From Beijerinckiaceae bacterium (GTDB lineage: Bacteria; Pseudomonadota; Alphaproteobacteria; Rhizobiales; Beijerinckiaceae), in contig CANGBX010000008.1 in NCBI GenBank assembly GCA_947452455.1, positions 85,796-149,795 on the forward strand: a stretch of 64,000 nucleotides of DNA. Reading direction: 5' to 3'. The notes under the pieces are model-generated. The model was not told where the DNA came from. It saw only the letters and a list, made by a program, of their open reading frames with translations, and did no database searches. Positions 34,525 to 43,592 of the stretch are shown here, piece by piece. A program made the position numbers and the translations under genes. Numbering within the stretch: position 1 is the first letter of the stretch; each line of letters starts with the position of its first letter.

Positions 34525-35001
34525 TTACTCGCGGTGGCGCAGCAGGCGGCCCTGCTCTTTCTTCCAATCGCGGGCTTTTTCGCTCTGGCGCTTGTCGGCG
34601 ACATTCTTGCCGCGACCCAATGCGATTTCGATTTTCGCGCGGCCCTTTTCGTTGAAATACATTTTGAGCGGCACAATCGTCATGCCCTTGCGCTCGACCG
34701 CTTGTGAAAACTTGGCGGCTTCACGCAATTTAACCAGCAATTTGCGCGGGCGGCGCGCTTCGTGATTGAAGCGATTGGCCTGCAAATATTCAGGAATATT
34801 GGCATTGTAGAGGTAAAGCTCGCCCGCGCGATCAACACCGACATAGCTCTCTGCAATCGTCGCCTTGCCATTGCGCAGCGACTTCACTTCCGTGCCGGTG
34901 AGCATAATGCCCGCTTCCAGCGCATCGCCGATTTCATAGTCGAAGCGCGCGCGACGATTGTCGGCGACGATCTTGAAATCCGGCTGGTTCTTCGCGGCCA
35001 C
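34525..35001 (-). CDS. smpB: SsrA-binding protein
   Basis: [41 protein letters not shown]. Confidence 0.97.
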   Translation of the reverse strand: MAAKNQPDFKIVADNRRARFDYEIGDALEAGIMLTGTEVKSLRNGKATIAESYVGVDRAGELYLYNANIPEYLQANRFNHEARRPRKLLVKLREAAKFSQAVERKGMTIVPLKMYFNEKGRAKIEIALGRGKNVADKRQSEKARDWKKEQGRLLRHRE

Positions 35002-35029
35002 AATGTTTCTCCGGACCGACAGCTGAAAA

Positions 35030-35923
35030 TCAGCCGCCGATCACCCCCGCATGGACCATAGCAGAACGGATCACCGCACGCGTAGCCTCTGTGACAGGCA
35101 GAAGCGGCAGACGCACTTCATCCTTCACCTTGCTCAACAGCGAGAGGCCATATTTGGCCCCCGCCACGCCCGGCTCCTTGAAGATCGCATCATGCAGCGG
35201 CACGAGACGATCCTGAATGTCGAGCGCGCGCTTGTAATCGCCGGCAAGGGTCGCTTCCTGCATTTGCGCACAGAGCTTGGGCGCCACATTGGCGACCACC
35301 GAAATGCAACCCACACCGCCTGCCGAATTAAAAGCGACAGCCGTCATATCCTCGCCCGAGAGCTGGATGAACTCGCGGCCCATGGCTTGGCGCTGCTGCG
35401 ACACGCGCGCCAGATTGCCGGTCGCATCTTTCACGCCAACGATATTCTTCAGCTCGAAAAGGCGCTTCATCGTATCAACCGACATGTCGACCACGGAACG
35501 CGGCGGAATATTATAGATGAAGATCGGAATGCCGATCGCATCATTGATCGCCTTGAAATGCTGATACATGCCTTCTTGTGTTGGCTTGTTGTAATAAGGC
35601 GTCACCACCAGCACGGCATCCGCACCTGCCTTTTCGGCATGCATGGCCAGATCAATCGCTTCGGCTGTGTTGTTGGAGCCCGCGCCCGCAATGACCGCGG
35701 CGCGACCCTTGGCTTCCTGAATGCAGAGCTCCACGACGCGGTGATGCTCGGCATGGGAGAGGGTCGGGCTCTCGCCCGTTGTGCCAACCGGGATCAGCCC
35801 CTTGGTGCCTTCAGCGATCTGCCAGGAGACGAGCGCGCGAAAAGCCTCCTCGTCGATCCGGCCATCGCGGAACGGGGTCACAAGAGCGGTCATCGATCCC
35901 TGAAAGCGGGCGGAAGCGGACAT
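35030..35923 (-). CDS. dapA: 4-hydroxy-tetrahydrodipicolinate synthase
   Basis: [44 protein letters not shown]. Confidence 0.96.
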   Translation of the reverse strand: MSASARFQGSMTALVTPFRDGRIDEEAFRALVSWQIAEGTKGLIPVGTTGESPTLSHAEHHRVVELCIQEAKGRAAVIAGAGSNNTAEAIDLAMHAEKAGADAVLVVTPYYNKPTQEGMYQHFKAINDAIGIPIFIYNIPPRSVVDMSVDTMKRLFELKNIVGVKDATGNLARVSQQRQAMGREFIQLSGEDMTAVAFNSAGGVGCISVVANVAPKLCAQMQEATLAGDYKRALDIQDRLVPLHDAIFKEPGVAGAKYGLSLLSKVKDEVRLPLLPVTEATRAVIRSAMVHAGVIGG

Positions 35924-36109
35924 GAGCAGAAATCCTTGGAATTCAGCACGCCGTCATATCGACGCCGCACTTTATAGACCTGATGAAAGTCGGCCTCACA
36001 GATAGCCTCTGTGACAAGGCGAGAAAAGGGCCGACAGGCGCGATTTACACTTCATCAACCCTGTTCACGCAGGGTCCAAGGCGGCAAAGGGCCCGAAAAG
36101 GACAGGATC

Positions 36110-38209
36110 ATGCCAATGTTGCGCAAATCCCTCCTGATGGGTGTGGCGGTCGGAGGGCTCGCTCTCGCCTCCGCACAGCTTTGGCGCGCCCCCGCGCCCC
36201 CGGAGCCGCCGCCCGTGGCCGCCGCCCCAACGCAGCCCCAAGAAACGGCTCCCACACCACCCGTCCCGCCTCAGGCCCCACAAACTAACCTGCCCACACC
36301 TGCCCCGGAGCGAAAGCTTGCCATAGACGCGCCGGGACTTCGCGAGGCTTGGGCGGCCTATGCAGCCGGTGAGATGGACAAGGGCGACCAACTCGCGGCC
36401 CGTGTGGATGATCCCCTTGCCCGCCTCGCGCTCGATTGGTTCGCCCTGCAAAAGGACCGCGGCACACAATCACTACCGCGTCTCATGGCTTTTCTGTCCG
36501 CCAATCCCGATTGGCCGACGCGCGCTGCGCTGGAGCGGCGTGTCGAAGAGATTCTCTTCTGGGATAAGACGCGCACTTCCATGACAGGATCCATCTTTGC
36601 CGCGCGTGCGCCCCAAAGCGCGGCGGGACGTTTGGCACTGGCGCGCGTCGAACGCAGCTCCGGCAAAGAAGCCCAAGCACGCGCACGTGTGGCGCAAGTC
36701 TGGCGCAATGAGGATGTGTCGCAAGCGCTCGAGACACAAATCCTGAAAGAGTTTTCGGATTTTCTGACGCCCGCTGATCATCAAGCCCGCGCCATGCGTT
36801 TGGCTTATCCGGGAAAATCGGGCGCGCAGCGTGCCGCTGCTCTGGCAGGCGATGATGTGAATGCTTTGATCAAAGCGCGTCTGGCTGTCGTCAATGAAGA
36901 GGCTTCCGACAAATTGATGCAAGCCGTGCCAGAGGCTATGCGCAAGAATCCGCTTTATCTGTTGAGCGAAACACAACGCCTGCGCCGCAAAGGCGAGTTG
37001 GAAGCTGCCTTCAAACTGATCCAGAGCGCGCCGCGCGAACGCGCCGCCCTTGTCGATCCTGATGAATGGTGGACCGAGCGGCGCCTGCTTGCACGCAAAT
37101 TGCTCGATGAGAAAAAGCCAGAGCTTGCTTATGCGCTGGCTGCCGATCACAGCGCGCAAGGCCGCGAACAATATATTGAAGCTGAATTTCATGCGGGCTG
37201 GATCGCGCTGCGCTTTTTGAATGATGCCGCCAAAGCCATGCCCCATTTCACCCGCGCCGCACAACGGGCCGAGACCCCCATCTCGCGCGCACGCGCGGCC
37301 TATTGGCAGGGCCGCGTGGCACAAGCGCAAAACAAACGCGAGGAAGCCCGCCAATTTTACCTACGCGCAGCACAAGAGCCGACGGTCTATTATGGCCAAA
37401 TCGCGCGCGAAAAATTGGGGCTCTCCGCCGCTGGCTTGCGCAAGGCGAAAATGGCTAGCGTTGGCGATGAGCGACTGTCTGCGCTGCGCGTGGTCGAATT
37501 TCTCTATGCCTTCGGCGAAATGGAACAGGCTACAACTTTAGCCAGCGATGCGGGGCGCGCCATCAATGATGAAGCGCAATTGGCCGCACTCGCCCTGATC
37601 ACCCAGCGCAACAATGATGCGCGCGCAAGCTTGGCCCTTGGCAAGCAAGCGCTTCAAAGAGGCCTCCCGTTTGACGAGGCTGCCTTTCCCTTGAGCGGCA
37701 TTCCAAGCTTTGAACCCGCCACTCTCTCGGCACCCATGCCTGTGGTCCATGCCATTGCGCGACAAGAAAGCGCCTTTCATCCGCGCGCTTTGTCACCGGC
37801 TGGTGCAAAAGGGCTGATGCAGATGATTGATGCCACTGCGCAGCGCACGGCCAAACAAATCGGCGTACCCTTTGAAAAAAGCAAATTGCTGGATGAGCCC
37901 GCCTATAATGCACAATTGGGTGCGGCCCATCTGGGACAATTGCTGGCTGATTTCAAAGGCTCACATATTCTGACCTTTGTCGCCTATAATGCGGGGCCGC
38001 GCCGTGCGCGTGATTGGATTGCAGCCTATGGCGACCCGCGTGATCCCGCCATTGATCCGATTGATTGGGTGGAGCGCATTCCCTTCTCGGAGACGCGCAA
38101 TTATGTGCAAAGGGTCATGGAAAATCTGGATGTCTATGCGCGACTGATCGAAAAAGCCGATAGTGCCACTCTACGTGCGGAATTGCGCACCGATGACAGA
38201 CGGCTTTAA
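36110..38209 (+). CDS. Soluble lytic murein transglycosylase
   Basis: Alpha-superhelical N-terminal region and C-terminal SLT: AIARQESAFHPRALSPAGAKGLMQMIDATA, YNAGPRRARDW. Confidence 0.93.
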   Translation: MPMLRKSLLMGVAVGGLALASAQLWRAPAPPEPPPVAAAPTQPQETAPTPPVPPQAPQTNLPTPAPERKLAIDAPGLREAWAAYAAGEMDKGDQLAARVDDPLARLALDWFALQKDRGTQSLPRLMAFLSANPDWPTRAALERRVEEILFWDKTRTSMTGSIFAARAPQSAAGRLALARVERSSGKEAQARARVAQVWRNEDVSQALETQILKEFSDFLTPADHQARAMRLAYPGKSGAQRAAALAGDDVNALIKARLAVVNEEASDKLMQAVPEAMRKNPLYLLSETQRLRRKGELEAAFKLIQSAPRERAALVDPDEWWTERRLLARKLLDEKKPELAYALAADHSAQGREQYIEAEFHAGWIALRFLNDAAKAMPHFTRAAQRAETPISRARAAYWQGRVAQAQNKREEARQFYLRAAQEPTVYYGQIAREKLGLSAAGLRKAKMASVGDERLSALRVVEFLYAFGEMEQATTLASDAGRAINDEAQLAALALITQRNNDARASLALGKQALQRGLPFDEAAFPLSGIPSFEPATLSAPMPVVHAIARQESAFHPRALSPAGAKGLMQMIDATAQRTAKQIGVPFEKSKLLDEPAYNAQLGAAHLGQLLADFKGSHILTFVAYNAGPRRARDWIAAYGDPRDPAIDPIDWVERIPFSETRNYVQRVMENLDVYARLIEKADSATLRAELRTDDRRL

Positions 38210-38218
38210 ACTCATCCC

Positions 38219-39103
38219 ATGAGCGCAAACATCATCACCTCCCGCTTTCATACATCAGCTGATGGCCTTCGCTTGCATTTGCGCGATTATGTTGCGCAAG
38301 AAGCGAGCCACCTGCCCGTTGTCTGCCTGCCGGGACTGGCCCGCACCGCCGATGATTTTGATGCCGTCGCACGCGCCTTGGTAAGCGGCACTTATGGCGC
38401 CCCACGTCGCGTGGTGGCGATTGATTATCGCGGGCGTGGCCTGTCTGATCGCGATGCTGATCCGAAAAAATATGATCTGGCTGTCGAGAGTGCCGATATT
38501 CAATTGATGTTGGCGGCAGAGGGCATCACGCAGGCGATTTTTCTGGGCACGTCGCGCGGGGGCATCCACACGATGCTTTTTGCAGCTTTCAAGCCAGACC
38601 TTCTTGCAGGCGTTATTCTGAATGACATTGGCCCCGTGCTGGAGCCCGCAGGTCTCATCCGCATCAAAGGCTATGTCGGCAAATTACCGAGCCCGCAAAA
38701 TTGGGATGAGGCTGTTGCGCTGTTCAAAACAGTTTCGGGGGCGCAATTTCCGGCCTTAAGCGATGCGGATTGGCACGCCTATGCGCGCCTGACGCTGGAA
38801 GAGAAAGAAGGCAAGCTCGTTGCGCGCTATGATCCGGCACTGGCCCGTGCGCTCGATGCTTATGATCCCACACAACCCATGCCTGACCTCTGGGCGCAAT
38901 ATGAGGCGCTGAAGCCTTTTCCATTGCTGGCGATTCGCGGGGAAACATCTGACCTTCTGTCGCCTGCCATCTTCCAAGAGATGCTCGCCCGCCACCCGCA
39001 GGCGCAAGGCCTTACGGTGCCAGGCCAAGGCCATGCGCCATTGCTCCTAGATGTGCCCTCAATCGAGCGGATCTGCGCTTTCATCGGGACGATCAGCTCC
39101 TGA
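38219..39103 (+). CDS. Alpha/beta hydrolase
   Basis: VVCLPGLARTADDFDAVA, FLGTSRGGIHTMLFA, GQGHAPLLLD. Confidence 0.88.
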   Translation: MSANIITSRFHTSADGLRLHLRDYVAQEASHLPVVCLPGLARTADDFDAVARALVSGTYGAPRRVVAIDYRGRGLSDRDADPKKYDLAVESADIQLMLAAEGITQAIFLGTSRGGIHTMLFAAFKPDLLAGVILNDIGPVLEPAGLIRIKGYVGKLPSPQNWDEAVALFKTVSGAQFPALSDADWHAYARLTLEEKEGKLVARYDPALARALDAYDPTQPMPDLWAQYEALKPFPLLAIRGETSDLLSPAIFQEMLARHPQAQGLTVPGQGHAPLLLDVPSIERICAFIGTISS

Positions 39104-39169
39104 GGGGGCCAAAAGCTTGCCAATCCCGCCCGCCTCGGGCATAGAAACGCGCGGCCCCTCAGGGCCTGC

Positions 39170-39259
39170 GGAGACGTGGCCGAGAGGCTGAAGGCAACGG
39201 TTTGCTAAATCGTCATAGGGGAAACTCTATCGTGGGTTCGAATCCCACCGTCTCCGCCA
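39170..39259 (+). tRNA. tRNA-Ser (anticodon GCT), CCA encoded
   Basis: GGAGACG…TTTGCTAAA anticodon loop, long variable arm, GGGTTCGAATCCC T-arm, CGTCTCCGCCA. Confidence 0.95.
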
Positions 39260-39411
39260 GTTCACCTCAAAATCTACAATTAAATCAATAACTTAAAAAA
39301 TTACGCGTGGCTTTTCCCACCGCTGGGTCCCACATATTGTCTTTGAGTGCTGATCGGCCTCTGCTATTTCAAGTCAAAAGATAGAATGCAACCAGCGATT
39401 GAGGGTGGGTC

Positions 39412-39807
39412 ATGAATTTTTGGGAAGCTATCAATTCTGCTTTTAAAAATTATGCGACCTTCAAAGGTCGGGCCTGCAGATCGGAATTCTGGTACTTTTT
39501 TCTGTTCTGTATCTTGATCAGCTTGATTGCCCAGCAGATCGATTTCGCCTTGCACCAAAATGAAAGCGGCGCAATCTCAGGCATTGTCTCAATTATATTG
39601 TTGGTCCCGGGAATTGCGCTGCAGGTGCGCCGCCTTCACGACATTGGAAAATCCGGGTGGTGGTTTTTCTTGAACTTGATCCCCCTGCTGGGTCAGATCG
39701 CCCTCATTGTCTTCAGCTGCATGCGCGGACACGCAGAGACAAACCAATATGGCGATAATCCACTTGCCGAGATGATGACTGACGCCGGCATTTCCAGCCA
39801 GCAATAA
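39412..39807 (+). CDS. DUF805 membrane protein
   Basis: FKGRACRSEFWYFFLF…QVRRLHDIGKSGWWFFLNLIPLLG. Confidence 0.93.
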   Translation: MNFWEAINSAFKNYATFKGRACRSEFWYFFLFCILISLIAQQIDFALHQNESGAISGIVSIILLVPGIALQVRRLHDIGKSGWWFFLNLIPLLGQIALIVFSCMRGHAETNQYGDNPLAEMMTDAGISSQQ

Positions 39808-39855
39808 GATTTTGCGTCGTCAAGCGGCGGCCAAGCCAGTCCGAAGCGCACGGGG

Positions 39856-40824
39856 TCAATTAGAAGCTGGCACGTCCGAGGGATCGCGTTTCGATATTTT
39901 ATAAAAATGAGAAATGCTTCTGAAGACGACGACCACAAGATTATAGAGAACGATCATTCCAAACAGTGTGTCGACACACGTTGTATCCGAAGGGAAATCT
40001 TTGATGACGAGTTCTCGCGCACCGAATATGCCAAGGATAATCGCGCCGACATCGATGATCAATTCATTAAAGGGCCGTGTCGCCATCGTATAGACGGACA
40101 CCAGAACGATCATTAAGACAACCATCGTCACAATGATCTTCAAATGCATTGGTCGTTCAAATTTAGCAATGGCAGCAAACAAATAAGGTTCTGTAACATT
40201 TCGTGGCTTGTAGTCAGCACCATTGACTGCATTGAAGTTCTGCAGCTCCATACGTGCGACGCTCTCAGAAAATGACACTTCAAAACTGTCTTCTACATCT
40301 TTTGGTGTCAGACGTTTCGCAGGCTGACCTGTGTAAGTGCGTTCGATGTTGATCCCGACCCCGAATGTGTATTTATCAAACGGATACAAGAACAGACGCC
40401 CGGTGAATGGAAGCTTGATCTCGCTTGCAATTGGAACGTTCGCGTCTGGGATTGTGATGGAAGCATTTTTTGAATGTGAACGCTGATCTTTGGTCTGCTC
40501 ATTAATCCCAAAGAACGTTATTTTATCTTCAAAAGCACCGCAGGGTGCTACACAGCTTCTTTCACCCGAGATCTCGATCGTGACGACTTGCGTCATCTCA
40601 TCGACGTCCTTGAGGGAAATCTCGATATCGGTGAAATGTTGTCCGTGATCAGTGAGGTCTTTGGTCAAAAACTGCTGCTCGGGCACAAGGCCCCGAATGT
40701 CTTTCACGATGCTCTGAACAGCCATCGGAAGAAGAGCCAGAATGATAAGCGATGAAAAAGCTGCCGCGACCGAAATAATCAGGCTGAATCGGAAGGCCGA
40801 TATTTTCATGATTATTTTCTTCAT
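39856..40824 (-). CDS. DUF4436-like membrane protein
   Basis: N-terminal TM, soluble domain with LFLYPFDKYTFG, three C-terminal TM segments. Confidence 0.6.
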   Translation of the reverse strand: MKKIIMKISAFRFSLIISVAAAFSSLIILALLPMAVQSIVKDIRGLVPEQQFLTKDLTDHGQHFTDIEISLKDVDEMTQVVTIEISGERSCVAPCGAFEDKITFFGINEQTKDQRSHSKNASITIPDANVPIASEIKLPFTGRLFLYPFDKYTFGVGINIERTYTGQPAKRLTPKDVEDSFEVSFSESVARMELQNFNAVNGADYKPRNVTEPYLFAAIAKFERPMHLKIIVTMVVLMIVLVSVYTMATRPFNELIIDVGAIILGIFGARELVIKDFPSDTTCVDTLFGMIVLYNLVVVVFRSISHFYKISKRDPSDVPASN

Positions 40825-41297
40825 GGCGTCTTCTAACTTTTTCGATTAGCGCAGAAATCGAGACCGATTGGTTTAACGATTTTAATAAGGCCATACGCAA
40901 AATGTAAATTAGTATCCACGAATTACATGATTCAATATAAGTCTGCAATCAAGTGAAAATTCGGCATTTATGATGAGCTGGCTGATGCATCGCCTACACT
41001 TCAAACAGGCCTCAAAACTGAGGGCGAGTTTTGAGAGATAGATAGGCTTCACGACGTCGCATAGGCATACAAGGGATGATATTTATATCTCAGATTAAGA
41101 AACATAGCGTCTCGGCTTCGATATAAAATAAAAAAACCATCCGCAGTCCTGCTTATTGCAAGTTCAGCAAATAAGCGACAATCATGGGTGAGCGACCAAG
41201 TGACTTAATGAGTAACTCAGCTTTTGCTTCATCTAAAGAGGGATCAGTTTCATTCTGACCCCTCTTCTTGATGGCGCCTCCGCCACTCCGATCAGCC

Positions 41298-42125
41298 TCA
41301 AAAAGTTCCCGGCTTGTCAGGCACGATCTTGAAGCTGCGTTTGGCACCCGGAAACCATTTGGCGAAAATCTTGTCTGCCTCGCCTGAGGCTTCCAGCTCC
41401 ATCAACGTCGCATTGACGAATTCCTTGAAACGCGGCTCGCCTTTGGGGATGCCAAAGCCCGATGTGCGCGGGCCGATGTAATCGGGCACCAGCATGAAAT
41501 CATCGGGCTTGGCATCGCGCTGCGCCATGGACAGCAGCAGCACTTCATCGGCCAGAAACGACATTGCGCGTTTGTCTTTCACAGCCTGGAAGCACAATTC
41601 GTAATTGTCGTAATTGACGAGCTGAATCGTCGGCACTGCGGCTTTCAATTCTTCATCAACGCTTGCGCCCTTGTTCAGCGCCAAAGTCTTGCCCGCCAGC
41701 TGCTGCATGGAAGTAATGCCGGAGTCTTTGCGGATGATGATCTTGTGGGGCGAATCCAGATAGGCATAAGAAAAGTCGATTGACTTGGCGCGCTCCACCG
41801 TGCGGCTCATACCCACCGCCACCAATTGCGCCTTGCCCTCTTGCAGAAAGCTGATGCGGTCCTGATTGCGCAAAGTGACCTGCTGCACTTTCACACCCAG
41901 TTTTTCAGCCACGCGGCCCGCCAGATCAACGTCATAGCCGATCGAGAGGCTTTCACCAGTTGCACGCGAGCTGAAGGGTGGTGAGGAATCTGTCACACCA
42001 ACCAGCAGAACGCCATCGGCTTTGATCTTGTCGAGCAGATCAGCATGAGCGGGCGTCAGAGCGAGACAGGCCGCAAGACCAACAAGAAACGAAAAGGTAA
42101 GCCCTTGGTGACGCACAGCCATCAT
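41298..42125 (-). CDS. Family 3 periplasmic substrate-binding protein (amino-acid ABC type)
   Basis: Signal peptide; VLLVGVTDSSPPFSSRATGESLSIGYDVDLAGRVAEKLGVKVQ. Confidence 0.9.
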   Translation of the reverse strand: MMAVRHQGLTFSFLVGLAACLALTPAHADLLDKIKADGVLLVGVTDSSPPFSSRATGESLSIGYDVDLAGRVAEKLGVKVQQVTLRNQDRISFLQEGKAQLVAVGMSRTVERAKSIDFSYAYLDSPHKIIIRKDSGITSMQQLAGKTLALNKGASVDEELKAAVPTIQLVNYDNYELCFQAVKDKRAMSFLADEVLLLSMAQRDAKPDDFMLVPDYIGPRTSGFGIPKGEPRFKEFVNATLMELEASGEADKIFAKWFPGAKRSFKIVPDKPGTF

Positions 42126-42137
42126 CCCCTCCCAAAA

Positions 42138-43166
42138 TTATTTCTTCTTCTCAGCTTCCTGCATGGTGGTGCGCACCATGTCGATCGTCTTTTCATCAAA
42201 GCGATAGGCAGCTTCAAGCGTCTTCATCAGCTCATCAGGCGCGATGAGTGAAACATTCAAACCTTGGCGACCTGCATCTTCTTGTGTGGTGGCATCAAGC
42301 AGCGTGTCACGAAAGGCTTTGCGCAGAGCCGCCAAACGATCTGCTGGCACGCCGGGTGGGGCAACAAAGGGGCGGCCCATATCCGCGCGCAGCAAGAAAA
42401 ATTCGGCCGCTTTGCGTTCAGCCGGCGACAAATCAAGATCATTCAGACCCGGCACATCCTTGATGCGCGGATCAGCTGCGAGGCGCCCCTGCACCAGCAG
42501 ACGACGCGAACCGTCTTTGAGGCCCGGCTCACGCAATGCCGTATCATAAGAGATGAATGTGCCATGTGCTTCGCCGCGCTCCACGGCCAGATTCATATCG
42601 CGCGAGCCCGGATAGCCCTGCACAATGCGCAATTTCAAATGAAAGAGATCGCGCAACATCACCGGATAGGTGAGGCTATCAGCGCCCGAACCCGTCGCTG
42701 CAACAATCAATTCCTTGCTGCGCAATTCGGCAAGTTTTTGCACAGGGCCATCGGTGCGCACAAAGGCGACAATCGTATCGCGGTCTGGTGAGCCGATGTA
42801 GTTGAACTGGCGCGGATCAAATTGCGCCGACTTATTGCCAAGCAATGGCTCGAAAGGCACACCGCGATTGATGAGCGCCATAACGGTCCCATCCTTGGGC
42901 GCCGTTTTGAAAGCCTGATTGGCGGCCACGAGTGAGCCTGCACCGGGCACATTTTGCGGCACGACAATCGGATTGCCGGGCATGAAGCGGCTCATGTGGC
43001 GGCCCAGCAAGCGGGCCCACAGATCATCCGATCCACCCGCGCCGTAACCGATCATGATCGTAATGCTTTTGCCCTTGAAAAAATCCGCGACCGCATCGGC
43101 ACGCGCCGCATTAGCAGACGCAGCAAGCGCTGCACCGAACAAAATGACTTGGGCAAGCTTGCGCAT
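42138..43166 (-). CDS. Tripartite tricarboxylate transporter (Bug) substrate-binding protein
   Basis: FFKGKSITIMIGYGAGGSDDLWARLLGRHMSRFMPGNPIVVPQNVPGAGS. Confidence 0.9.
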   Translation of the reverse strand: MRKLAQVILFGAALAASANAARADAVADFFKGKSITIMIGYGAGGSDDLWARLLGRHMSRFMPGNPIVVPQNVPGAGSLVAANQAFKTAPKDGTVMALINRGVPFEPLLGNKSAQFDPRQFNYIGSPDRDTIVAFVRTDGPVQKLAELRSKELIVAATGSGADSLTYPVMLRDLFHLKLRIVQGYPGSRDMNLAVERGEAHGTFISYDTALREPGLKDGSRRLLVQGRLAADPRIKDVPGLNDLDLSPAERKAAEFFLLRADMGRPFVAPPGVPADRLAALRKAFRDTLLDATTQEDAGRQGLNVSLIAPDELMKTLEAAYRFDEKTIDMVRTTMQEAEKKK

Positions 43167-43196
43167 ATTCCCCTCCCCAACAGCCCTTCAAGGCCT

Positions 43197-43592
43197 TTAT
43201 TTCTGGAGGCTCATGGCCTCCATGGCTTTTTCATCCGGCTTCATCTCGCTCTCGCCTGCTGCATAGCCATTGCGTTGCAGAATATAGGTGAGAATGTCGG
43301 TGTAAGTTGTGTCGTTCAAACCACCGGGATTATCCGGCGGCATGGTTGTTTTCACATAAGAGAAAAGTGAGGCAACAGAGCCCGAACCCCAATGATCGCG
43401 AAACCATGAGCCGCGCAAAGGCGCACCGCCAAAGTCGCCATCATTCAGATTTTCACCGTGGCAAATACCGCAACGCTGGATGTAAGAATCTTTGCCGCGC
43501 GCCACTTGCTCAGAAGAAAACATCGGAGCCTGCGCCGCAGCCGTAGAGACGGCGGCGCAGAAAAGCGTGAATGTCAGCGCAACAAGTTTCAT
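43197..43592 (-). CDS. Periplasmic cytochrome c, probable electron acceptor of the PQQ dehydrogenase
   Basis: Signal peptide, CGICH haem motif, TTMPPDNPGGL axial Met region; overlaps the stop of the dehydrogenase gene. Confidence 0.9.
   Translation of the reverse strand: MKLVALTFTLFCAAVSTAAAQAPMFSSEQVARGKDSYIQRCGICHGENLNDGDFGGAPLRGSWFRDHWGSGSVASLFSYVKTTMPPDNPGGLNDTTYTDILTYILQRNGYAAGESEMKPDEKAMEAMSLQK

Noticed and set aside
35083-36016. 14-bp shared word TAGCCTCTGTGACA at 35083 (inside dapA) and 36003 (upstream of the transglycosylase)
   Set aside because: One copy is coding; a single short match is compatible with chance.
39256-41300. Attachment-site repeat (attR) of the tRNA-Ser 3' end marking an integrated element
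   Set aside because: No second copy of TTCGAATCCCACCGTCTCC and no integrase seen in the segment.
41153-41347. 64-aa minus-strand ORF near the family 3 SBP stop
   Set aside because: Overlaps the SBP 3' end, no homology pattern; likely spurious.
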